Origin: Bacillota bacterium
Lineage (GTDB): Bacteria; Bacillota; Dethiobacteria; DTU022
Direction of reading: 5' to 3'
Assembly (NCBI GenBank): GCA_012797095.1
Contig: JAAZPS010000211.1
Span: 1-5,444, forward strand
DNA: 5,444 bases
Below are positions 1 through 5,211 of the stretch, piece after piece. The notes under the pieces were generated by a model that saw only the letters and a program-made list of their open reading frames with translations, made no database searches and was not told the DNA's origin. The position numbers were made by a program, and so were the translations under genes. Each line of letters opens with the position of its first letter. Position 1 is the first letter of the stretch.

Positions 1-126
1 AGGCTGCGGCAAGCAATAACTGGCCTGCCGGCAGCATAAATTTCGCCCAGAAAACGCGAAAATCGCTCTTTGAAAAACAGACAAAAAGTCCCCTTTGCAC
101 ACGGGCCAGATTCATCACGATCAGGT
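1..126. other. No gene recognised
   Basis: I see no convincing gene or structured element here. On the minus strand it lies just past the stop of the transposase fragment at 127-300, so it may be further decayed insertion-sequence DNA. Shifting frame near 130 opens short stretches, but none gives a motif I recognise. Confidence 0.4.
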
Positions 127-300
127 TCATGATGATGACTGCTCCAAATGCTTTTCAAAACACCTAAAGCGCACACTCTGGCGGGCAAAACGGGAGGGAA
201 CAGAATACTGGTTGCCCTCCGCGAGAATGAGATTGGTGCGGGTGCCCTTTCTTTCTTCAATGACGAAGGGCATGCCATTTAAAACCGGAACTGGTTTAAG
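127..300 (-). pseudogene. IS21-type transposase (IstA) C-terminal fragment, remnant
   Basis: The minus-strand reading gives about 57 residues with the order LKPVP, then EERKGTRTNLI, then EGNQYSVPSRFARQSVR. The core 'GNxYSVP' followed by a basic 'xxVRxR' stretch is characteristic of the small beta-barrel domain near the C-terminus of IS21 IstA and related Mu-like integrase-fold transposases. The catalytic DDE domain is not present, and reading stops at a TGA at 127-129 before the usual end. Upstream of about 300 the same frame is only the antisense of the rdgB remnant. This is seen as motif similarity by eye only. A related DDE transposase family sharing this C-terminal domain is the main alternative. 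It is a dead fragment with no expected activity. Confidence 0.5.
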
Positions 301-311
301 GTAGCCGGTAA

Positions 312-772
312 CACATAGCGAGGGCATGCGGTAAAATGACGTTGGCCGATGATTCGGGGCTGGAGGTGGAGACGTTGGGGGATCCTCCCGGAGTCTGCTC
401 CGCTCGTTTTGCCGGGCCGGAGGCGGGGGATGAAGAAAATAACCGCCTCCTTTTAAAGATGCTGGCCGGCCGGCCAGCACGGGAACGGAGGGCCCGGTTT
501 AGATGTGTAATGTCCATCGCTGTGCCCGGGGAAATCTATCCGGCCCGGGGAAGCTGCCCGGTCGCATTGCCGGGCACCCTCGCGGCAGCGGAGGTTTCGG
601 TTTCGATCCAATATTCATTTATAAACCGGCAGGGCTAACCATAGCCCGGCTGGATCTGCAGACCAAGAATCGAATCAGCGGCCGGGGACAGGCTTTGCGG
701 CGGGCTCATCTCTTGATTGAGGGCCTCCTTCGCCGGCACCGGGAAAAAAACCTGCCCTTTCGGTTAGTCTAG
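312..772 (+). pseudogene. rdgB: XTP/dITP diphosphatase (RdgB/HAM1), truncated and frameshifted
   Basis: The intact enzyme hydrolyses non-canonical purine triphosphates (XTP, dITP, ITP) to monophosphates in the cytoplasm and is about 200 residues long. Here the reading begins mid-protein with ACGKMTLADDSGLEVETLG, the conserved ADDSGLEV block, and runs through PGVCSARFAG and RARFRCVMSIAVPGE. At about 558-560 one base is missing. The next blocks, GRIAGHPRGSGGFGFDPIF and KNRISGRGQAL, continue in another frame to the TAG at 770-772. The first ~60 residues, including the nucleotide-binding start of the fold, are absent: a stop lies in frame at 309-311 and transposase-like DNA is next to it. The normally conserved His of the ISHRGxAL motif is Gly. 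Three independent lesions make a functional product very unlikely. The 3' end overlaps the convergent zinc-ribbon gene by 9 bases. Confidence 0.88.
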
Positions 773-1429
773 CCGCTCGCCGCATTCACCGCAAAAACGG
801 GAGGCATCGGAATTGGGAGCACCGCAGCGCGGACATTTATTAATGGCCAGCGAAGCACCGCAATTGTTACAGAACTTGCCCTCCCCGGCGGGCTTGCCGC
901 ACCGGGGGCAAAGGGTCTGCTTGCTTTCGATCTGCCCGTGGAACACCTGAGTTTGGCCCGCTTTCTCCTGTATATCTTCCTTCATCTTTTGAGCCCGGGC
1001 GGAGGCGATCTCTACATTAACCCGGGGGGCGCATTCCACGCAAAGCCCCTCCTGTTCGTTCCAATCATTTTCGCATACCCAGCGGCGGCAGTGAGGGCAG
1101 CGATGAAAATGCCCCTTGGCTTCATTTTGAGCTTGGGCGAAGGCGACCTCATGCTCCTTGTGCCATTCGGGGGACATGCCCTGGAAACGCTCGCTTAAAA
1201 TATCGGTTCCCCTCTGCAGCCCGTAACCCAGGCCATATTTGCCGGTCAGACTGGTCACCGCCCCCAACAGGCCGCCCGCCCCCCTTAAAAAGTTGCTCTT
1301 TTTATAGGATTTCGATTCGATAAACTTTGTTTTGTATCCCTCCCGGCACAGATCACAATAAAAAGTAAACTGAAAGCCTGCATCCGTACTGTTATCCTTG
1401 TAATTGTCGGTGAACGGTTGAAGGGTCAA
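764..1429 (-). CDS. Multi-zinc-ribbon protein, 221 aa, function unknown
   Basis: I do not recognise this gene by name. The protein starts with an isolated CxxC (C25, C28). A Gly-rich, weakly hydrophobic stretch follows at about 48-73, which could be an amphipathic or membrane-associating segment but looks too polar for a clear transmembrane helix. A central ribbon uses C111/C114 and C130/C133, with an extra C119. Residues 137-170 are charged and likely helical. Two textbook C-terminal zinc ribbons follow: C174/C177 with C187/C190, and C199/C202 with C213/C216. Such tandem ribbons usually mediate protein or nucleic-acid contacts. There is no catalytic motif. It is the last gene of a three-gene operon, 24 bases after the four-ribbon gene. 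The start is TTG at 1427-1429, supported by a strong Shine-Dalgarno. Its end overlaps the rdgB remnant tail to tail, and I see no terminator. The gene call is firm; the function is open. Confidence 0.85.
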   Translation of the reverse strand: MTLQPFTDNYKDNSTDAGFQFTFYCDLCREGYKTKFIESKSYKKSNFLRGAGGLLGAVTSLTGKYGLGYGLQRGTDILSERFQGMSPEWHKEHEVAFAQAQNEAKGHFHRCPHCRRWVCENDWNEQEGLCVECAPRVNVEIASARAQKMKEDIQEKAGQTQVFHGQIESKQTLCPRCGKPAGEGKFCNNCGASLAINKCPRCGAPNSDASRFCGECGERLD

Positions 1430-1438
1430 TTTTTTAAA

Positions 1439-1446
1439 CCTCCCCT
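1439..1446 (-). promoter_or_regulatory. Ribosome binding site supporting a TTG start
   Basis: On the minus strand AGGGGAGG lies 9 bases before the TTG at 1429-1427. This near-consensus site, in the short gap after the preceding stop, decides in favour of the non-ATG start for the 221-residue zinc-ribbon gene. Confidence 0.7.
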
Positions 1447-1453
1447 TTGCGTA

Positions 1454-1783
1454 TTATTTTAGCGGTTTTCCGCACTTGATACATTTCTCCCCCAGGGGGG
1501 GCTGTTCGGCTCGGCATTTTCGATGGGGACAAACCACTACCATGTGGTGGTCGCAGTGTTCACAATAATCGCCAAAAAAGGTGTCTTTCCCGCAGGCCGG
1601 GCAGACCACCTGCAAACTCTGCCCACAGCTGTTGCATTTAATCCATCCCTTCCGGATGGGGGCGGCACACCGGGGGCACCTGAGCGGCCCCAGCGGCTTT
1701 ACCTTGCCGCAGAGCGGGCATAGATTTGAATTGGGGGGAATAAACTGGTTGCAGTAACGACAGGGATGTTTGTATCCCGGCAT
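1454..1783 (-). CDS. Four-zinc-ribbon protein, 109 aa, function unknown
   Basis: Almost the whole protein is four consecutive zinc ribbons: C8/C11 with C22/C25, C36/C39 with C50/C53, C61/C64 with C74/C77, and C85/C90 with C101/C104. The first three use CxxC knuckles; the last opens with an unusual CxxxxC (CPHRKC), although H87 could contribute a ligand. There is no room for an enzymatic domain, no signal peptide and no membrane segment, so a cytoplasmic adaptor or binding protein is the likeliest role. This is inference. The ATG at 1781-1783 is preceded by AGGAGG about 7 bases upstream. It is the middle gene of the operon, 20 bases after the stop of the PH-like protein and 24 bases before the next gene. 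Rubredoxin- or RanBP2-type ribbons are alternatives for individual modules, but the spacing fits generic double zinc ribbons best. Confidence 0.87.
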   Translation of the reverse strand: MPGYKHPCRYCNQFIPPNSNLCPLCGKVKPLGPLRCPRCAAPIRKGWIKCNSCGQSLQVVCPACGKDTFFGDYCEHCDHHMVVVCPHRKCRAEQPPLGEKCIKCGKPLK

Positions 1784-1803
1784 CTTATACCTCCTGTTTC
1801 GGC

Positions 1804-3150
1804 TTATGATTGACGATCATTACCCTTGCTCCATTGACACTGGTTATCGCGGGCACCGGTATTAAACTGTAATAGATCTTGGACATCCTGCCTCCACTGT
1901 TCGAATGAGACATGGTTTACCCGACCGATAAAATGCTCTCTTAATATTTGGAGTGCGGGGATTCGGTGCAAGGCGTATCGATATTTGATATATCGAGGCT
2001 CTGTCAATTTTTCTTCCGGCAGATAAATTGGTTCTCGTCGGAAATTGATCGCGATCAGACAACGGTTGATCCGGGTGATGAAGCGATCGGTCTCAAGATG
2101 AAGTTCCTGCAGGTCGGTAAATGTGGGATAAATATCCCGGCCAACGATGCGAAAGAAATAAGTGGCCCTGCTGACGCCGTTCTCCAGACCGGAAAACGAT
2201 TCCATGGCCAGGGCATTGCCGGGTTGGGCTGGATCCAGGCTGTAAATCGGAAACAGACACCAGATATATTCTCGATCAAGATCCCCCATGAGCCCTTTTT
2301 TGACTCCGATACAGATCTTATCCTGCCGGGAGAGGGACTTTAAACAGGCATATTCCTTTGCGATGGGGGAGACCGCCAGGCTCTTCTCCAGCTCATCCCA
2401 CAAGCCGGGGGCGCAAGTTTCAACTTCGCTCCTTCGGGCCGCCTTGCCCTCCCTGAAGAGATGGGCGCAGCGATTTATTTCATGTGAGTCGATCCCCGGG
2501 ACCAAACTGGTGATCAAGGTGCGGGTATCCCGCTCCACCTCACCCATCGCTTCGTAAAGAGCTTTTTTGAAAGGATCCAGTTGATACCCCATCATCGAAA
2601 AGATAAATTTGTGGCCCTCTTCAGTGGTGATTAAAAGCTGATGCTCAACCTTTTCAATCTTTGATATTTCGCTAAAAGGGATCCTTATCGGATCATTTTG
2701 CTCGGGGATTATCACCAACGCGGTTTTGTAGAGTCGGGATTCGCAGGGCCCCCGCTGTAGCTCCCGACCGCTGTTCTCCATAAAAACGTACTCCCCGCCC
2801 AGGCCTTTTTTATGGATTGTCTCCTGCATGAGCATATCCTTGATCAACATTTCGCTTCGCAGATGGAAGAGGGTGGTCGTAAAATCCTCATAGAGGTAGC
2901 CCAGGTGGGAAAGCCGGAACTTATCCCCGGAAGCCGGTGTTAGGAGAAGCTGGTAATCACCTGGGTCGATCTGCAGAATCTCCCGGTACCGGTAGCCAAT
3001 AATTCTGCCGCCGGGGATCAAAACCTCAATTTCCTCCGGATAGAGTCGAACCAGGGTCTCTTCATGACCGGGAGAGAACCCGCCATCAGTGGAAATAGAG
3101 AAACCGGCGGGACACTCCAGGATCGCTTTCTTACCTTCCCCGTGTTCCAT
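1804..3150 (-). CDS. Protein with duplicated PH-like domains, 448 aa, function unknown
   Basis: I do not recognise this gene by name. Residues about 33-98 and 136-200 are two copies of the same unit. Each has an 'RLY' strand, a 'I(G/R)x(R/P)(Y/F)xEI' step, 'xLL(L/I)T' followed by an acidic turn, '(H/D)KF', 'GY' and a closing helix. Alternating hydrophobic strands capped by one helix suggest bacterial PH/GRAM-like folds, which bind lipids or protein partners. Residues 205-270 look helical. Residues 275-345 are mixed, and the basic C-terminal part (about 350-430) looks helical, with residues 431-448 polar. There is no catalytic motif, no signal peptide and no obvious transmembrane helix. It is first in a minus-strand operon with two zinc-ribbon proteins, which suggests a joint complex. 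The ATG at 3148-3150 follows a G-rich Shine-Dalgarno (GGGGGGTG, 3159-3166). Gene call is firm; the PH-like assignment is a by-eye fold inference. Confidence 0.86.
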   Translation of the reverse strand: MEHGEGKKAILECPAGFSISTDGGFSPGHEETLVRLYPEEIEVLIPGGRIIGYRYREILQIDPGDYQLLLTPASGDKFRLSHLGYLYEDFTTTLFHLRSEMLIKDMLMQETIHKKGLGGEYVFMENSGRELQRGPCESRLYKTALVIIPEQNDPIRIPFSEISKIEKVEHQLLITTEEGHKFIFSMMGYQLDPFKKALYEAMGEVERDTRTLITSLVPGIDSHEINRCAHLFREGKAARRSEVETCAPGLWDELEKSLAVSPIAKEYACLKSLSRQDKICIGVKKGLMGDLDREYIWCLFPIYSLDPAQPGNALAMESFSGLENGVSRATYFFRIVGRDIYPTFTDLQELHLETDRFITRINRCLIAINFRREPIYLPEEKLTEPRYIKYRYALHRIPALQILREHFIGRVNHVSFEQWRQDVQDLLQFNTGARDNQCQWSKGNDRQS

Positions 3151-3169
3151 AACCGTTCACCCCCCGGGT

Positions 3170-3190
3170 CTAGTGACTTTCAGTCCCTAG
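3170..3190. promoter_or_regulatory. Imperfect palindrome, candidate operator or leader hairpin
   Basis: The 21-base site has arms CTAGxGACT and AGTCxCTAG around a 3-base centre, with 8 of 10 possible pairs matching. It lies 3 bases upstream of the G-rich Shine-Dalgarno of the 448-residue protein and downstream of the best promoter candidate. That position suits either a repressor site or an RNA hairpin next to the ribosome site. No regulator gene is present in the window. Confidence 0.4.
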
Positions 3191-3207
3191 ACAGGTTGAT
3201 TACCATA

Positions 3208-3236
3208 AGTATTTAAGACTTCCGTAAAGATGTAAA
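3208..3236 (-). promoter_or_regulatory. Weak candidate promoter of the zinc-ribbon/PH-like operon
   Basis: On the minus strand TTTACA (3236-3231) is followed after 17 bases by AATACT (3213-3208). The -35 box is good (5 of 6) and the -10 box is mediocre. Transcription would begin near 3200, giving a leader of about 50 bases that contains the palindrome at 3170-3190. Confidence 0.25.
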
Positions 3237-3370
3237 ATATCCTGCAAAGTGGGATAATATTTTGGGGCCGGCGGGGGTTTTCGGCGGGAGCGGCGGCTTG
3301 ACTTTTATATTAATATCCTCCATTAGTGGCGAAAAAAAATGAGCCAATATCCAATATCTTAAAGCAATCG

Positions 3371-3408
3371 GGTAGGAGGCTGCCCATTAGTTGGGCAGCC
3401 GACCTCCC
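3371..3408. repeat. Strong hairpin at the group II intron 3' junction
   Basis: GGCTGCCC (3378-3385) pairs with GGGCAGCC (3393-3400) around the loop ATTAGTT. The stem extends by GGTAGG (3371-3376) against CCTCCC (3403-3408) with one mismatch and a small internal loop. No T-tract follows on either strand, so a classical intrinsic terminator is not supported. On the plus strand it could be a surviving domain II-like stem of the second intron, if that intron was interrupted here. Confidence 0.65.
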
Positions 3409-3409
3409 A

Positions 3410-3486
3410 GTCGAGTAGCCAAGGGGAGTTTCACCCCAAGGCTGCTCTCACAGAACCGTACGTGAACCTCTCGGTTCATACGGCTC
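3410..3486 (-). ncRNA. Group II intron domains V and VI
   Basis: Domain V is the 34-base hairpin at 3486-3453. It opens GAGCCGTA, carrying the catalytic AGC triad, and closes TACGGTTC, with a GAGA tetraloop between AACC and GGTT. Domain VI follows at about 3452-3410: GAGCAGCC (3447-3440) pairs with GGCTACTC (3420-3413), leaving A3416 opposite a C as the likely branch-point adenosine. GGGG/CCCC closes the distal stem around a TGAAA-containing loop. Domain V starts 16 bases after the maturase stop. Confidence 0.9.
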
Positions 3487-3502
3487 CTATCATTCAATCA
3501 TA

Positions 3503-4741
3503 CTATGATTTCCAACAGAGAGCCCAATGTGCAAACATGTTGGGTTCTCTGCTTCTAACTTGCCATAGCCACTCTTCGGCTTTCCGTCGGTGTCCGCGAA
3601 ATCTCTTGTATTTACACATTGCCCACTTAATCAGACGCCTTTGCACACAGTCCAGCGCACGTTTCATTGCACTGCGATTGAATTTGCCAAAATAGTTCAT
3701 CCATCCCCGCAGGACGGGGTTCAGCATCTCGGCTATGATTTCAATCTTGCTCCCTGTTTTTTTGTGCATTTCCAAGGCTTTCACCTTGTCCTTCAGCATC
3801 TGCTCTGCTTTCTGACTTACTGATGCAAGGAAATTCATTTGTAGTCTGCCAAGACGGTCTTTTATCCACACTTTCCGAAATGTGTATCCGAGAAAGTCAA
3901 ACTCTGTATCGGGATATTCTTTCTTTCTATCCCTGTCCTGACAATAGACAATCTTAGTCTTGGCTGGGTGCAGCTTTAGTTTGCATTCCTTTAACCTTGC
4001 ATCAATATCTGCAAGTAGTTGCTTTGCTTCCCATTCTGTCCTACAGTGCACTACCGTATCATCCGCATATCTTTCAAACGGATTGTACTTATGGTTTCTT
4101 ACCATCCATAGGTCAAATGCGTAATGCATGAACAGATTCGCAAGTATTGGGCTAATGACTCCTCCCTGCGGCGTGCCGGCTGTTCTGGGTATTATCTCTC
4201 CCGTTTCTGTTTGAAATGGTGCCTTTAACCACCTTTCAACATATAGCAGAACCCACTTTTCTTTCACATGTTTTCGTGCGGCTTTTCTCAACAGTTCATG
4301 GTCGATGTTATCAAACATACCCTTGATATCCAGGTCAATGACATAGTCGTATTTCCAGCACCTCAGTCTTGCTGTTCCTACCGCATCTATTGCCGATTTG
4401 TTTGGCCTGTATCCGTACGAATCTTCATGGAAGAATGGCTCCAGTATAGGTTCGACCAGTAGTTTAGCGGTCATCTGTGCGATTCTGTCATCGATGGTGG
4501 GAATCCCCAATCTTCTGGTTCCACCATTATTCTTTGGAATCTCCACCGCTTTTACCGCCTTAGGAAAATAGCTTCCAGAGCTCATTCGGTTCCACAGTTT
4601 GTACAGGTTATCTTTGAGATTTTCCTCATATTCCCCAAAATTCATCCCGTCAATGCCTGCACTGCCTTTGTTCGCTTTCACCTTTTTGTAGGCTATCCAC
4701 ACAGCTTGTTTAGAAATCTTGTATGGTTTGCTGTTTTCCAT
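3503..4741 (-). CDS. ltrA: Group II intron reverse transcriptase/maturase, 412 aa
   Basis: The enzyme splices its own intron RNA and copies it into DNA during retrohoming. The finger region contains VKANKGSAGIDGM (about 21-33). Palm motif A is YVIDLDIKGMFDNIDH with the catalytic Asp at 138. The GTPQGGVISPILANLF block spans about 189-204, and motif C is YADD (225-228), so the catalytic triad is intact. FDFLGYTF (about 281-288) precedes the X/maturase domain, which contains LNPVLRGWMNYFGKF (about 340-354). The protein ends soon after, with FAHWALCW, and shows no HNH endonuclease domain. At 412 residues it fits the shorter endonuclease-lacking forms, which use nicks or replication forks for priming. 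The ATG at 4739-4741 has AGGAGG about 5 bases upstream. No frameshift or internal stop is seen, so the gene looks functional. Confidence 0.96.
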   Translation of the reverse strand: MENSKPYKISKQAVWIAYKKVKANKGSAGIDGMNFGEYEENLKDNLYKLWNRMSSGSYFPKAVKAVEIPKNNGGTRRLGIPTIDDRIAQMTAKLLVEPILEPFFHEDSYGYRPNKSAIDAVGTARLRCWKYDYVIDLDIKGMFDNIDHELLRKAARKHVKEKWVLLYVERWLKAPFQTETGEIIPRTAGTPQGGVISPILANLFMHYAFDLWMVRNHKYNPFERYADDTVVHCRTEWEAKQLLADIDARLKECKLKLHPAKTKIVYCQDRDRKKEYPDTEFDFLGYTFRKVWIKDRLGRLQMNFLASVSQKAEQMLKDKVKALEMHKKTGSKIEIIAEMLNPVLRGWMNYFGKFNRSAMKRALDCVQRRLIKWAMCKYKRFRGHRRKAEEWLWQVRSREPNMFAHWALCWKS

Positions 4742-5145
4742 GTGTTCCTCCTGTTTTCACAGTTGACATATGTCTCAGCTGAATGATGACGCCCCTTCGC
4801 TCCATTTCCATTACAGAAATCTCATTACTACTACGGACATCTCCGCCCCTGTATACTGTATCTCTACTTTCGGCCTTGTCTTTCTGTGACTTGAGCCTTT
4901 TCGATTTCCATCAGTAGACAGGTTCCTGCGTTCCACATCGAAGCCTGTTCTATGCTCATGCCGCCTTTATGCCGGATGCCAAACAGACGGTTTCAGGATT
5001 TACCTCTGTTTTTATCCCTATCAAGTGGTGGATAACAGGTTTTGACATCACTTTACGCTATCGACACCTCGTCAGCGGTTCACTTGCGTTCATCTTCATA
5101 GAGCTTACATGCCCATTCCATATGGGCTTTTCCTTCGTTGCTCAC
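4742..5145 (-). ncRNA. Group II intron 5' ribozyme region (domains I-III and start of IV)
   Basis: About 400 bases without a gene carry the RNA core of the minus-strand intron. Near the 5' end a hairpin GCCCAT/ATGGGC (around 5111-5127) follows AAGGAAAA. The segment CCGAAAGTAGAGATAC (around 4873) and then GTCCGTAGTA (4838-4829) to GCGAAGG (4800-4794) have the look of the domain II/III region of bacterial introns. Domain boundaries are approximate, since I assigned them by pattern and not by folding. The last bases before 4742 hold the maturase ribosome site AGGAGG. Confidence 0.75.
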
Positions 5146-5159
5146 TAGAAGCCATAGTA

Positions 5160-5181
5160 CGCAGGTAGCGCGTTACTTGCG
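5160..5181 (+). ncRNA. Domain III-like hairpin of the second group II intron
   Basis: CGCAGGTA (5160-5167) pairs with TACTTGCG (5174-5181), including one G-T pair, around the loop GCGCGT. It is flanked by ATAGTA on the left and GAAGG on the right, as in bacterial domain III. Read on the minus strand, the same hairpin lies 14 bases upstream of the first intron's 5' end, in its 5' exon. Confidence 0.55.
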
Positions 5182-5211
5182 GAAGGGCTGAACCAAAGAA
5201 GGTGAGGGTCA

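Larger units (their letters stand above)
3151..3409. other. Non-coding leader between the operon and the group II intron
   Basis: No open reading frame of note lies here. The right-hand end (3371-3408) is a strong hairpin touching the intron boundary. A G-rich, C-poor tract (about 3264-3296) sits in otherwise AT-rich DNA. 3344-3357 is a tandem CCAATAT duplication. The part nearest the operon holds a weak promoter candidate and a palindrome. I looked for domain I of the second group II intron on the plus strand here and did not find its usual signatures. Confidence 0.6.
3410..5145 (-). mobile_element. Group II intron with maturase, apparently full length
   Basis: The element is read from 5145 to 3410, about 1.74 kb. 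It has a structured 5' region of about 400 bases, a reverse transcriptase/maturase ORF in the domain IV position, then domains V and VI. The 3' end is placed at 3410 because the minus strand ends CTACTCGAC, which matches the usual AY end and puts an unpaired A 7 bases from the end. The 5' end is placed at 5145 at GTGAGCAACG, since no GTGYG occurs nearby; this edge is less certain. The element is visibly more AT-rich than the operon to its left, in line with recent acquisition. Group II introns move by retrohoming as RNA-protein particles and leave no target duplication. Confidence 0.88.

Noticed and set aside
202..290. Plus-strand stretch reading RILVALREN, resembling the RdgB N-terminus
   Set aside because: It is about 16 residues too close to the ADDSGL block, lacks the rest of the expected N-terminal sequence, and is antisense to a better match.
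95..304. Plus-strand 69-codon open frame at the left end
   Set aside because: It is antisense to the transposase-like frame that carries the YSVP motif, and its own translation shows no family motif.
296..517. Minus-strand open frame opposite the rdgB remnant
   Set aside because: Arg/Pro/Ser-rich shadow of a GC-rich coding remnant, without motif or ribosome site.
938..1198. Plus-strand open frame with hydrophobic stretches, opposite the zinc-ribbon gene
   Set aside because: Antisense to a clearly coding frame with conserved CxxC pairs; its hydrophobicity is a by-product of the opposite strand.
1948..2343. Plus-strand 131-codon open frame inside the PH-like gene
   Set aside because: Antisense shadow with no ribosome site; the minus frame has internal repeats, a good start and operon spacing.
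3298..3326. Plus-strand TTGACT as a promoter for rightward transcription
   Set aside because: At 17 bases the -10 position reads CATTAG, a poor match, and no plus-strand gene follows before the intron.
3371..3408. Intrinsic terminator
   Set aside because: The stem is strong but neither strand has a run of T after it.
3462..3823. Plus-strand open frames opposite domain V and the maturase end
   Set aside because: They overlap the catalytic RNA domains and the conserved maturase C-terminus on the minus strand.
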